From Conus ventricosus (lineage: Eukaryota > Mollusca > Gastropoda > Neogastropoda > Conidae), in assembly GCA_018398815.1 (NCBI GenBank), contig CM031615.1:56489311-56553310 (forward strand): 64,000 nucleotides of DNA, in the 5' to 3' direction. A model generated the notes under the pieces. The model had not been told where the DNA came from, did not search any database, and was given only the letters and a program-made list of their open reading frames with translations. Below, one piece after another: positions 37,026 through 47,964 of this stretch; the first letter of the stretch is position 1; each line of letters opens with the position of its first letter. The translations under genes were made by a program, and so were the position numbers.

Positions 37026-37198
37026 GAATACGTGGCCCAGAAGCTGCCCTTCATGCAGCAGCAGATTGGCTGTGACGTGGGCGCCGAGGACACCATCACC
37101 GCCCTGCTGCACAACAACCGCAAACTGCTGGAGAAACACATCACCGAGTCGGAGATTGACACCTTTGTCAGCCTGGTGCGCGAGAAGAAAGAGTCCAG
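37026..37198 (+). CDS. ITPR: ITPR exon: [15 protein letters not shown]...[24 protein letters not shown]
   Basis: Intact, in phase 0, out phase 2: [57 protein letters not shown]. Core of the armadillo/RIH region of the IP3 receptor. Acceptor GTCCCAG. The donor AG|GTGAGA is followed by six tandem copies of this exon end plus donor. Confidence 0.97.
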
Positions 37199-37800
37199 GT
37201 GAGAATGGCGCCGAGGATGATGATAATGGTAGTGAACATCACTGAGTTGACACCTTTGTCAGCCTGGTGTGAGAGAAGAAAGAGTCCAGGTGAGAATCGC
37301 GCCGAGGATGATGATAATGGTAGTGAACATCACTGAGTTGACACCTTTGTCAGCCTGGTGTGAGAGAAGAAAGAGTCCAGGTGAGAATGGCGCGGAGGAT
37401 GTTGACAATGGTAAACACATCACCGAGTCGGAGACTGACACCTTTGTCAGCCTGGTGTTAGAGAAGAAAGAGTCCAGGTGAGAATGGCGCGGAGGATGAT
37501 GATAATGGTAAACACATCACCGAGTCGGAGACTGACACCTTTGTCAGCCTGGTGTGAGAGAAGAAAGAGTCCAGGTGAGAATGGCGCCGAGGATGATGAT
37601 AATGGTAATGAACATCACTGAGTCAGAGATTGACACCTTTGTCAGCCTGGTGTGAGAGAAGAAAGAGTCCAGGTGAGAATGGCGCCAAGGATGATGATAA
37701 TGGTAATGAACATCACTGAGTCAGAGATTGACACCTTTGTCAGCCTGGTGTGAGAGAAGAAAGAGTCCAGGTGAGAATGGCGCCAAGGATGATGATAATG
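37199..37800 (+). repeat. 91-99-bp array of partial exon ends with 5' splice sites
   Basis: Six tandem units, with GTGAGA donors at 37290, 37381, 37478, 37574, 37673 and 37771 in addition to the genuine one at 37199. Each unit contains intron start, then GACACCTTTGTCAGCCTGGT and GAGAAGAAAGAGTCCAG from the exon end. The copies carry TGTGAGAG (or TGTTAGAG) where the exon has TGCGCGAG, which places a stop in the exon frame. Confidence 0.95.
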
Positions 37801-37829
37801 GTAGTGAACAGTGACGATGACGGCGATCA

Positions 37830-38400
37830 TATGATGGGAAGGAAGGTGATGGCAAGAAACGTCTTTGATGATGTAATATTTTGGAAAGTGATGACGAGAA
37901 GCAAATCTGTCAACACTGTGATAGTAAGAAAGCTGACAAAGACCGATGATATGATAGTAAAGAAGGTGATGGTGAGAACTGTCTTTGATGATTTGGCAAT
38001 GAGGAAAGTGGTGAAGCGGAGAAAATTGTTAATGCGGTCATGGTAAGCAAGATCACGGAGATTTAAATTTGTAATGATGCATTGTTGATAAAGGTGATGA
38101 TGAGAAGAAATATTTAATGATATAATAGAGAGGAAGCTGATGATATGAAGAAAATCTTTGAAGATATGTTTAGAAGGAAGTGATGATTAGAAGTAAGAAA
38201 ATCTTTATTTATTTGATAGGAGGAAAAGTGAGGATGATAAGATCTCTGATGATATTATGGAGAGGAAGGTGATGATAAGCAAGTCTTTAAGGATTTAATT
38301 GGGAGGAAGGTCATGATGAGAAGAAAATCTTTAATGATTCAGTTGGGAGAAAGGTGATGATTACAAGAAAACCGTTAATCATTTAATTGTATGATTGTGT
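37830..38400 (+). repeat. Degenerate GATGATGAGAAG repeat region
   Basis: Diverged ~60-base units (GGAAGGTGATGATGAGAAG, AAAATCTTTAATGATTTAAT) continue to the left edge of the piggyBac-type element and resume after it at 40550-40620, so the element landed inside this repeat. Confidence 0.75.
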
Positions 38401-38944
38401 AATAATTAACCCTTTGCCTGCTGCACCCTTTTAAAGCTCTGAGACAACAGTTTGCCAAGCCGTTTTTAGTCGCGAAGGGTAATAATTCAAAAAAAATTCT
38501 GGCTCGAAAACTATTGAACAAAAGCATATGAAACCTATACTTTTCTGAAAGGAAATTGAACACTCTTTCTTTTGATAACAATTGCAGTCACATTCAAGAC
38601 CACTGCAAAAAGTTTATGTCCAATGAAATAGGTTTATGTGTTTTTCACTCAATTCTAAAATACTATCATATTAGTGTGAAACAAAACAGTGAATTATTGT
38701 TAGAAAACAAAACGATCATAAGGAAAAATGTATTTCCTTACCTTATGTGAAGAATATAAATCCAAAGTTTTCAAATTGACCAGATACCTGTCCACAGCTA
38801 CATCCAGGTTGTTAGGAGGTTCAGAAAGAAATTTATGTGTCACTGTTGTTTTTCTTCTTTTATCCACCAGTATTATGACCACACAACACAAACACAAAGA
38901 TGATAAAATCACACATATATTACATAATTATTTGTACAGGACAG

Positions 38945-39300
38945 GAGACAGTGACTAATAGTTTTTCTTTGTGGGGTACTCTGGAGATGGTGTTGAAGGA
39001 CACTGTCCACACACATAGTTTGTTTCCTTTTGGATGCCCCTCTTGCTGCACACCTTGCACCTCCTGCCTTGTGAATGCTTCCCCACAGTCTTTTCTAAGG
39101 TAGTGGGGAAGTGCCTCTCCATCAGGCATGCAATTTCTTCCGAACGGGGTAGAGCTGCTTGTGGTGCTGGATTGTCGCCATACAGGAAGTCGCTGATGAC
39201 TTGCAGCTGTAACTTCAGGAAATCCAACTTGCTGTGTGTGTTTCTTGTCTGGCTGGGTGTTGTTAGGTGGCACAAGGGGCTGGGCCAACACACCACCTTT
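38945..39300 (-). pseudogene. piggyBac transposase C-terminal cysteine-rich domain relic
   Basis: The - strand reads KLQLQVISDFLYGD, then MERHFPTTLEKTVGKHSQGR, RCKVCSKRGIQKETNYVCGQ, C. The RC.VC...G..KET.Y.C..C pattern is the C-terminal zinc-binding domain of piggyBac transposases, which binds terminal sequences. One frame covers most of it. Without the catalytic domain it is non-functional as a transposase. Confidence 0.8.
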
Positions 39301-39402
39301 CCCTCTCCCCCTCTGTGCAGCAGCTCCCCGTCCTCTACCTCTGGTCCCCGTCCTCTGCCAACACCTGTTGACATAAAATAAAAGTCATGTACACACACAA
39401 AC

Positions 39403-39458
<56 letters not shown>

Positions 39459-39510
39459 GCACACAAGCACACACACATATACACACACACTCTCTCTCTC
39501 TCTTCTCTCT

Positions 39511-39555
<45 letters not shown>

Positions 39556-39623
39556 TAGCACATGCACCATTACTACTTCTCACTCAGTCTTGTTTCAAGT
39601 ATCTACTCAAAAACCATTTGATT

Positions 39624-39661
<38 letters not shown>

Positions 39662-39690
39662 CACACACACACACACACACACACAGTGAA
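39403..39690. repeat. (CA)n microsatellites inside the piggyBac relic
   Basis: CA runs at about 39403-39460, 39515-39555 and 39628-39688 with a CT run between. They separate the two transposase pieces. Confidence 0.95.
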
Positions 39691-39924
39691 ATCAGAAACA
39701 CTCGGACAAAGTGCCACGCCCACATCACGCCCACCATGTAAAGTCTTCTGATAAATGCCATGTGATCAAAACCCATTCATCAGCACACTCGCACAAGACA
39801 GTAACTATGAGTCGTACCTGTTTCCCTTCCAACGCCGGCTGCCTTTGTTCACGCGTGCTGGCGTGGCCACGCGCAGGCTGACCCGTTGTGTGTGTGTCAG
39901 CTGTAGCAGACGACGCCTCTGCTT

Positions 39925-40251
39925 CACTCACAGTACTAATCTCCTCTTCTCAGCTGTGATCACTTGACTGGCCTTTGCCCACTTCAAAATCTGGGTCAGT
40001 GACGTCGTCATACTCTGCCTCCAGCTATCTGCTCTCTCTGTTCATGTTCTCACGAGCTATTCTGGCAATGTTGAAGTCGACATCACCCCCACTCCTCTGA
40101 ACAGCTGATTCGTCACCAGCGGGTCTTCTAACACACTGGAGTCATCATAGGCAACAAATTCTTTGTCCTCAATCAGTTGAAGAACTTCCTCAACATCAGT
40201 GGTAACAAACTCGCTGTAGTCTTTTTGGTGCACGCTTTCTTTTGACACCAC
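39925..40251 (-). pseudogene. piggyBac transposase N-terminal region relic
   Basis: The - strand reads KDYSEFVTTDVEEVLQLIED, EDPLVTNQLFRG, then in another frame NIARIARENMNRES and LEAEYDDVTDPDFEVGKG. This acidic, disordered N-terminus is usual for piggyBac-derived transposases. A stop and a frameshift break it. The DDD catalytic domain does not follow. Confidence 0.6.
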
Positions 40252-40665
40252 TTGGTCCTACTCGTGGTTCTTCTTCATGCCATGTTGAACTCGTGTGAAA
40301 ATCTGCAGGGGGTGGTATCGGTAACAGCCCAAACTGACCACTTGTCTGCCTCGTTGGATTCTTTCACTTATGAATATTCATTGCAGACCTATCGGACTTT
40401 CTTATTGGTGTGAATTGGGAAACCCCAAACTAAAGATAAAGATAGGAAAATTCCTACGATGACGATGACGGATTTTTCCGTAAGTACGGCAGATTTTTGC
40501 ACACGGAAGCGTCGCGGAAAAATCCGTGGCGGGGCAGCCAAGGGGTTAATTTAATTGTATGTGTGTGGTGATGATGAGAAGAAAATCTTAATGATTTAAT
40601 CAGGTGGAAGTTGCAAAATAAAGGAAACGGGCAGGTAAACTTAAGTCTTTTCTTTGATGTTTCAG

Positions 40666-40785
40666 GTTCCCGGACTACCTGTCGGACCTGTGCGTGTGCA
40701 GTAAGGTGGCCATACCTGTCACACAGGAACTCATCTGTAAATGTCTGCTGAGCGACAAGAACTCTGACATTCTCATTGAAACCAG
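40666..40785 (+). CDS. ITPR: ITPR exon: [11 protein letters not shown]...ITQELIC...DILIETR
   Basis: Intact, in phase 2, out phase 2: (R)[39 protein letters not shown]. Vertebrate receptors have [21 protein letters not shown] here. Acceptor GTTTCAG, donor AG|GTCTGG. Confidence 0.96.
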
Positions 40786-41440
40786 GTCTGGGTTTGTTTT
40801 TTCTCTCCATCATTCTAACTTGCTGTGTGTAGGCGGAGTAATGGACTAGTAGAATGGGTCTATGGAGAGTCTGATGGAGTTTGGGAGTCTAATAAATATT
40901 TAGGGGAGTTTGTTGGAGTTGGGTGGAGGGTTGGTGCGGTATTCTTGCAGAATCGGGAGTCTAGTGAAGTTAGGATTTAGGGGAGTAGGGGTTCATTGGA
41001 AGGTGGGGGGATGTAGAGTTGTGAGGATTTTCTAGTAGTAGGGGTGGGAATTGTCAGCTGGAGTGGGAGAGATAACCGAGTAGGGAGGGTTGTCTGATAG
41101 AGAGGAGGGCTGTTTTGAAATCACTGACGCAACATGTATGCACGGAAAGTCGTGCCTCGTGTCATATTTCACAGGAATCTTCTCTGTCAGTGTCTGACAG
41201 GGGGTACAAGTCTTCTGTTCTCCATTCAGACATTAGAGTGCGCATACGTTTTTTGCTTGCATGGTCCCAGGGGGGGGATGATTTTTTTTTATATGACTAG
41301 TTTTAATCTTGGTGTTTCTGCTAGCTTCTGGTGAGTTTATCACAGGCTTTCGATTACGCGATGAATGGCCATGTGGATTAACGACGTGCCGTTGACATGA
41401 TGGCAGACGAAGTAGCATCTGCTGACTTGGTATGTGCCAG

Positions 41441-41641
41441 GCTGGTGCGGACGCAGGTGGAGATGGAGATGGAGGTGGACAACGCGGACGGTCAGCCAGT
41501 GGACCAGATCATCACTGTGGAGGAGGACGAGGAGGTCATGCTCCTCTGGGATAGCGGCCACAACCAGAAAGGCATCCGCGAGCTGGCCATGGCCGCGGCC
41601 GAAAACATCAAGGAGGACAAGGATATCATGCAGTACTACAG
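41441..41641 (+). CDS. ITPR: ITPR exon: acidic loop and RELA helix (VEEDEEVMLLWDSG...IMQYY)
   Basis: Intact, in phase 2, out phase 2: (R)LVRTQVEMEMEVDNA, DGQPVDQIITVEEDEEVMLL, WDSGHNQKGIRELAMAAAEN, IKEDKDIMQYY. It corresponds to the vertebrate EDEEEVWLFW...VRELAQDA segment. Acceptor TGTGCCAG, donor AG|GTGGGA. Confidence 0.95.
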
Positions 41642-41865
41642 GTGGGAAGAGGAGGGGGGAAGAGGAGGGTGTCAGGAGGTGGGGGTGGGTGGGGGTGGTA
41701 AGGTTTGGATGACGATGGCCTTTTGATACTGTTGTTTCATTGCTTGTTTACAGGATAAGAAAGGGATGGAGAATTTTCAGGTTTTCAGATATTATGTGAA
41801 CTTGCGGTTTTTATGTCGCATTTCTGCATAAGAATGAACAACTATTTTTGTTGTTAAAATGCCCA

Positions 41866-42075
41866 CCCCCACCCTTAAGTCCAAATCTTTGCCAAGTCAT
41901 TACTATGAGAACAGTTGAGTTGTTGGCCTGCGCTTGTTTTTCCCCCATATTAGATTGTTCGTCTTTGTGTTTGTCTGACTTTATTCAAGTTTTAAAGGCT
42001 GTGCCAGTCTTGAACAAGAGTTATTCTGTGTTAGGTTTCATTATGGGAGCAAGACGTACCCTACTTGTTTAATGT
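41866..42075. repeat. Dispersed repeat, copy 2 (first copy at 1345)
   Basis: Shares ordered blocks with 1345-1570. Here the start is a plain CCCACCCCCACCC instead of the 770-base C tract. Confidence 0.75.
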
Positions 42076-42540
42076 TTTTAAAAAAAGGCACAGTCATGGT
42101 CAATAATATTAACTTAATCAGCCAGATTGATTGAAAGACTAACAGTTACTTATTGCGAGTTCTTTGAAAACAAAAAACAACAACTAGGTTACAAAATCTA
42201 GTTTGATGAAGATTTTCTTTTTGGATGGTGGTGGAGGAGGGGGTGTTTTGTTCTTTTGCCGAAAACATTTGTGTAAGGAATTGACTCTTACGAAATGACA
42301 GCCCTTGGGTCAGCTTGGCTCTAAGCAACAAAAGTTCAGTTGAGTGCAGAAAGCATCAGGTAAGTCAAAATGGGAATGAATGAAGCTGTCAGACACCTTT
42401 CTTCTCAACTTGTCAAGATTTTCTTTGGCGTTTGTCACTAGGTGCACCTTGCTCCACATTCATTCCCAAATCCACTCCATCCCCTGCAGTTGTCATTTTC
42501 TGTGGTGCCGTCAAAGTCCTGTCTTGTTGCCTTTGTTCAT

Positions 42541-42588
<48 letters not shown>

Positions 42589-42702
42589 GCTGTGTGTGGT
42601 GTGTGTGTGTGTGGTGTGTACGTCTGTGTGTGGTGTGTACGTCTGTGTGTGGTGTGCCTGTGTGTGTGGTGTGCCTGTGTGTGTGTGTGTGTGTGTGCGT
42701 GC

Positions 42703-42767
<65 letters not shown>

Positions 42768-42905
42768 CGTGTGTATGTGTGGTGTGTACGTCTGTGTGTG
42801 GTGTGTCTGTGTGTGGTGCGTATATGTGTGGTGTGTGTGTGGTGTGTATATATGTGGTATGTGTGTGGTGTGTGTTGTGTCTGTGTGTGGTATGTGTGCG
42901 GTGTT
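42541..42905. repeat. Long GT/GTGTGGT microsatellite cluster
   Basis: About 365 bases of GT repeats with TACGTCTGTGTGTGGTGT variants, ending directly at the acceptor TTTACGTAG of the next exon. No usual pyrimidine tract is visible; the stretch before AG is TG-rich. Confidence 0.95.
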
Positions 42906-42912
42906 TACGTAG

Positions 42913-43007
42913 ACACCAGCTGGACCTGTTCTCCAACATGTGTCTGGACCGGCAGTACCTGGCCATCAACCGACTGTCCCACAGCTGGACGTCGACCTCA
43001 TTCTCAA
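42913..43007 (+). CDS. ITPR: ITPR exon: [19 protein letters not shown]...QLDVDLIL
   Basis: Reads (R)[20 protein letters not shown] and LSH, then after one missing base near 42981 QLDVDLIL. It matches the vertebrate [20 protein letters not shown]. In phase 2; out phase 2 after correction. The donor CAA|GTTAGT is repeated twice more downstream with exon-end sequence. Confidence 0.95.
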
Positions 43008-43080
43008 GTTAGTCTGATTCTTTGACCTCATTCTCAAGTTAGTCTGATTGTTTAACCTCATTTCAAGTTAGTCTGAGTAA
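42994..43080 (+). repeat. 30-bp tandem triplication of exon end plus donor
   Basis: Three units of GACCTCATT(CT)CAAGTTAGTCTGA at 30-base spacing. The first spans the genuine exon end. The others give potential donors at 43038 and 43067. Confidence 0.9.
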
Positions 43081-43229
43081 TTTCGTCATTTGCCTTTTTT
43101 TCGTATTTAATTAAAAAAAAATTTATTAGCAGTAACAGACAAGCATTTCACAGCAGTTTTTTCTTCCTGTCCTTGTCTTTATGTCTTTCTTACGTGCACA
43201 TGAATCATGTCATATGTTCACAGTCCTCA

Positions 43230-43430
43230 GTGCGCATGTGTGTGTGCACACATACACCCACACGTGCACGCGCTCACGCACACATACATACACACACATG
43301 CGCACATACACAAGCACACACTTACATAGACATACACATACACAGACTTGCTCTCACATGGACTTACAGAGAGATTTATAGACAGACAGTCATGCATGCA
43401 CACTTGCACACACGTATACGCACACACACA

Positions 43431-43496
<66 letters not shown>

Positions 43497-43500
43497 CACA
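43230..43500. repeat. CA-rich microsatellite cluster
   Basis: Interrupted CA/CACG repeats ending in a pure (CA)n run at ~43436-43496. Confidence 0.95.
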
Positions 43501-43677
43501 CACTATTTCAAACAGTGATAGTCAAGTGTGTGTGTTGCCCCCGCCTCCAACCCTCCCCTTTCCCCACGCCCCTCTCCTCTCCCAACCCCTCATCCTCGCA
43601 TCCACCCACACCCACCTTAATTTCTGCTCAGTGTCAAGCAGTTGCCATGATTTTGTTATCAGTCATGGTTTTTTCCT

Positions 43678-43796
43678 ACCCTGAAGTGTAACCGTGTACA
43701 CACAGATGATGTGTCGTCAGGTGCGTGGCTGACAGTGCCACCCTGAAGTTAACGTGTATACACAGATGATGTGTTGTCAGGTGCATGGCCGACAAG
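43678..43796 (+). repeat. 62-bp tandem duplication of a splice acceptor and exon start
   Basis: ACCCTGAAGT...ACACAGATGATGTGT.GTCAG followed by GTGC(G/A)TGGC(T/C)GACA occurs at 43678 and 43740. The downstream copy is the genuine acceptor (exon at 43781). The upstream copy offers an AG at 43720 with a short decayed exon start. Confidence 0.9.
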
Positions 43797-43936
43797 TCCT
43801 TGCCGGCAGACCTTCGAGCCTCCTTCTGTCGTCTGATGCTGCACATGCACGTGGACCGTGACCCTCAGGAGCAGGTCAAGCCAGTCAAGTACGCCCGCCT
43901 CTGGTCCCAGATCCCCACAGAGATCTGCATCAAGGA
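43781..43936 (+). CDS. ITPR: ITPR exon: [31 protein letters not shown]...KYARLW
   Basis: Intact, in phase 2 (AA|G = K), out phase 2: [51 protein letters not shown]. One of the most conserved armadillo segments of IP3 receptors. Donor GA|GTAAGT matches the consensus perfectly. Confidence 0.97.
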
Positions 43937-44059
43937 GTAAGTAACACGCACCACGCACATCACGCCGTCCGTCTGTTGTTTGGTGATATTTTGTTTTGGG
44001 GGGTGAGGGTACTGTACCGTCTTCTATACTTATGTGGGTTCCATCAAGCGCGGCGGTTG

Positions 44060-45520
44060 AAGGTCATTCTGTTGCAACCCTAGTACCTGTTGTACACAAA
44101 AAAGCCATTAATGCACTGTCAGCATAGGGATACTGGCTAGAGGGCACCAGCATTTTGGTTGAGTCACCATTGTGTCGTTTAGTTGTGCCAACTCTTAATT
44201 AACAAAAGTATATATACTAGCCTACCCTTCCTCTCTCCATTCTGTTCTCACCTCATGTTGGCAACAGTGATGGTCGCTATTCGTGCTGAGGGGAAGATGT
44301 GACCAGCTGATACTGAGCTGTATTATTAGGATGTGCAGACGCCCCTGATTCTTCTTCATTTTCTCCTCGCAACACTACCAACAAATCAAGTTTGCTTCTT
44401 TTTGCTTTGTTCTGGTTTCATTTCAGTGTGATAGATCAGATGGGACACACCCACCTATGAAGTGTATTATCGGAGGGAGAGGAGGGAGGGGGGGGGTTGG
44501 ACGCTGTTTTCAAATGATCAGAGTGCTTGCCTGCAGGAGCTGATGCATGTCAGTTTGAATAACTTGTGGGGTCAGAGTTTTTACAGTTTGAAAGCCCTCT
44601 CTGTCCACCTAGCAGTGAATGGGTACCTGATTCAGATCAGAGACGGTGAAGGCAGTGGAAAAATTGTTGTCAGTACTGCTGTCTCCCACTGGGTCAGACC
44701 GGGTGACCAACAGTTCACTGCCTCAGTCACGCTGTTGGTCTTTGACCTTCATCTTTACATGTCGCGATTCTCAAACTGAAAAAGCTAGTCCTGACTGGAA
44801 AGATCATCGCCGAGATTACAGACACTATTTTTCATGTAAGGCATCAAGAAGTTGACTTTTGAGTTGTTGTGTAGCATCATGTTTGTTTATGTTTTTCTTG
44901 TTTGTTGTTGAAACGCATGTTGCAAAGGTTGTGAAAGTTGAAAATGATTAATCAGCAATGTGTTTTCCAAATGAGCACATAATTTCATCATCATCCGAAG
45001 ACTAATACAGACAGGAGCATCACCTAAATCAACTTAAAATACTGATGAACACTGAAAACAGAGTACAAAGTAATGTTTGGTTAAGACCCCGTTCAAAGCA
45101 GATGATTGAATTTTCCACAACTATGTCTTCTTCAGACGTTAAACTCTGTGCACAACACTATGATCCAGATGGCTGGTGGCACGAGAAGGGCACAGAGAGT
45201 CTTCTCCTTTCAGATGTCTCTGAGAGTATGTGTGAGTCTGAATCCCACGGGAATGTGACGGTGGATGCATTGTTTTAGGAATAAAAGAGGGCGGAATGTG
45301 TGTGCATTTTCGTGACATTTGAAAAAGACAGTTTTTGAAGTAAACTTGTCAGTTTTATATTGTTTGTTAAGTATCAATACTTTGGGTTTTTTTTAGTGCT
45401 TATTTGTGTTTGGGCTTGTCATCACCTAAGTCAAAGAAGTGTTCATACAGAGCACTGGAAACTTGCTTTAAAAAATTTTTTTTTTTTTTTTTTTACCTTA
45501 ACAGTCAGATATGGTTGCAG
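44060..45520. other. ITPR intron, no gene recognised
   Basis: A 77-codon open frame at 45045-45278 and a block near 44540-44760 with CACCTAGCAGTGAATGGGTA (possibly SINE-derived) are the only notable parts. I cannot assign either. Confidence 0.35.
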
Positions 45521-45547
45521 GTACATGACTGGTGGGTTGTGTTACAG

Positions 45548-45692
45548 TTATGAATCTCACATCAGCAAAGTGCCAGAGAAGGAGAAAGTGAAGAACAAGT
45601 TTGCCCAGACCATGGCTTTTGTGGAGGACTACCTGTGCGACATTGTCAACAAAGCCTGGGCGGAGAAAGAGGAGAACACCCTCACCTACCAG
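45548..45692 (+). CDS. ITPR: ITPR exon: YESHISKVPEKEK...FAQTMAFVEDYLCDIV...LTYQ
   Basis: Intact, in phase 2, out phase 0: (D)YESHISKVPEKEKVKNK, FAQTMAFVEDYLCDIVNKAW, AEKEENTLTYQ. The start at 45548 (GTTACAG|T) gives DYES, matching DYDS of vertebrates. An upstream AG at 45519-45520 (GTTGCAG) would add nine residues in frame. Donor GTCAGT. Confidence 0.95.
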
Positions 45693-46717
45693 GTCAGTCG
45701 GTGCAGGGCTCCTGTGGCGGTTGTTCCTGCTTTGTGAACAAGCTGGCAGACATTTACATATACTTACACCCTTGTCACCTTATCAGAGCTGCCAACCATC
45801 TTGCTTTCTGCAGAATTTATTATGCTCAAATGACGATCATTCTGCTATACTGCTTGACATAAACAAAATTCTGCTCACGTAAAAAAAAAAAGTTTGTTTA
45901 TTCACAGAGTTTGCACATATGCTGTTCACATAGCCAAAGAGCTGTTTGGAAACTTACTTCTGGTTCAGCTTCTTCTGCGGCCATCATGTCAAAACGACCT
46001 GCTGGACCGATTAACCCTGAGGCAAAACAGAAGAAATTAGAAGTGCAAATTCAGGTTGCTTTCTGCTGTCATGATGGGAGTGCTGCAGAACCCAGTCAAC
46101 AATTCGGCCTGTGGAAGTGTCCAGCCTTGTCAGGAAGAACCGTGCAGATTTTCGTCCCTTCTTGGGTTAAGACACTACAGAGGCACTGATGACTCTGAGT
46201 GTGAAAATTAGCCAGTGACAGTGACAGTATGCTTCAAAAATGTAAGGGCAAAAATGTATTGGCAGAGACGGTGATTCGATGAAAGCACTTGACAAAAGCA
46301 TAGAAAAGTGTCTGGAATGTCATTATGTTGTTTTGGTTGCGATAACATATGTATTCCTTACAACTGTCGGCAATTCTCCTCAATTTTTAAAAAAATATTC
46401 CTCTCAGGCCTCTTCAGAGGATTGCAGCTCTGCATAAGGCGGATCTCTCACTCAAGTTTAAAGACAAAAACTTGGTTGTTGTGCTCACTCTGTCGCTTGC
46501 CTCCCTGCGTTTAGGTCTCAGTAGGTCAGTTCACAGGAAAGCAGTGTGCACATTGGTTGTGTGAATCAGACGTGCAGCTAATTCCTCGCTTCCGTGGTGC
46601 ACTTTTGTTTGTTGACTCAGTGGAAGTTGAGCTATTCTGACGTCGTTATTTACTTGAAGAGTAGAAAATTATAGTGGAATTACATAATCTAGAAGCAAGG
46701 ACGATTTTGTAATTTAA

Positions 46718-47964
46718 CCTTCATTGTCCTGTATTTCGTATGACAGAATTCGCCTAGACTACTAAGTTTATATTGGAATTTGCTGCCCGAATTGGGGTAC
46801 TGACTTTTAAAAATTGTAAAAAATAAACTAATGGATAAAAGATTTCAAATTTTCAGCAAAAATCTATGGAAAGCTGAACTTTGGTTTGCACTTGTTATTT
46901 TAGGGGATGTGAAAATATTTTTATGGCTCAACACTCACACACCTGATTTTACCTGGAAAACACACCTACGTTAGTGAAATAGGTGATAGACAGGCAATAC
47001 AACACCCATCAACTTTATAACACCTACCTTTTTGGTGGCAAGTGGTCAGGTTCACCATCTGAAAAGAACTGATGGGTGTTGTGAGGTGTTAGTAGTTACA
47101 CAGGTAACTAGGAATATACGCGAAATTTTTGTGACGTTTTTAAGTCACATAGCAGTTACATAGCAGGAAAAAAATAAAATAAAAAAAATAAGAAGTCAAA
47201 ATCATACCATATTTACTGAAAATGTATTGGAGAGCATGCTTGTTGATCTGCATGAGTTAGTTTGTGTTTGTGAGAAGAAGAATTCCTATGACTGATAATA
47301 TTTCTAACTATATGTAGGAAGGAAGAGAGGCAGGCATCACAACACAAAACAACACTCAAATATTTTTGTTGTACTCACCATATGGTTCCAGATGTAATGA
47401 ATTATATAATCCAAATGTGATCACACACAAACAACACAGTCACTGGAAATGTTCTTGCTTTTGATCACTTTTGTCACACACAGATCACCGACATGAAATG
47501 TTCTTTCCGTTGTGCACTGCGTCACCTATGTCCGAGTCACTGTCACTACTCGCATTCACTCCTTCTGTAACTTCATAGTCACTGTCGCTGTCTACAGAGT
47601 CGAGATCAATGTCCGATTCATTCCAGTCGTTATTTTCGGTCGGAAACACATTCATGTTGAACATTTGGTCCACAGTCAAGCTCATGTCACTATCACTGTC
47701 AGAGTGCGACATTTTGCTCGTAGTCGGAAGTCGATGGGATGACCAAAATAATCGATAAAAAATCAAAACAGCCACGAACCGCTCTTGCAAATGGCGCCGA
47801 GAAAGGTGTGAAAGGCCCGGATAACGACCGGTTTGTCTTATTACTGTAGTCAACCCAAATAAGTTAGGCACACCGAGACAATCAGCCTACTGACGAACGG
47901 GCGGTATAGGGCGGATCAGAAGCCTGAGGGGTCGGGCGGAATAGGGCGGAACGGGGTAGAAAGG
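46718..47964 (-). mobile_element. Candidate TTAA-flanked piggyBac-type relic
   Basis: TTAA at 46714-46717 followed by CCTTCATTGTCC, and GGTAGAAAGG followed by TTAA at 47965-47968. Inside, on the - strand, is an acidic MSHSDSDSDMSLTVDQMF start. The ends are weakly similar. It is a plausible second piggyBac-family relic in another intron of the same gene. Confidence 0.45.
47485..47712 (-). pseudogene. Acidic N-terminus of a possible piggyBac transposase
   Basis: From an ATG at 47712 the - strand encodes 75 residues rich in Asp, Ser and Glu (SDSDSD, DSVDSDSDYE, SDSDSDIGD). Such acidic starts are frequent in piggyBac-derived proteins, but composition alone is weak evidence. No catalytic domain follows before the stop at 47485. 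Confidence 0.4.

Larger units (their letters stand above)
38410..40545 (-). mobile_element. piggyBac-type transposon relic with TTAA target duplication
   Basis: TTAA at 38406-38409 and 40546-40549 flank the element. The termini are similar inverted repeats (CCCTTTGCCTGCTGC at left; CCCCTTGGCTGCCCC inward from the right). Both ends fit the piggyBac rule of TTAA insertion. On the - strand, N-terminal and C-terminal transposase pieces are recognisable while the catalytic middle is absent, so it is an internally deleted, non-autonomous copy. A CA microsatellite block lies inside. Confidence 0.85.

Noticed and set aside
43681..43736. Upstream acceptor as the start of a separate exon
   Set aside because: The sequence after it diverges from the receptor after ~15 bases, whereas the copy ending at 43780 continues into a perfect exon.
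44540..44760. Possible SINE (CACCTAGCAGTGAATGGGTA motif)
   Set aside because: The motif reminds me of invertebrate SINEs but no promoter boxes, tail or target duplication could be defined.
45911..46189. 93-codon open frame starting upstream of MSKRPAGPINPEAKQKKLE
   Set aside because: No domain recognised, no splice context, and located in an ITPR intron rich in repeats.
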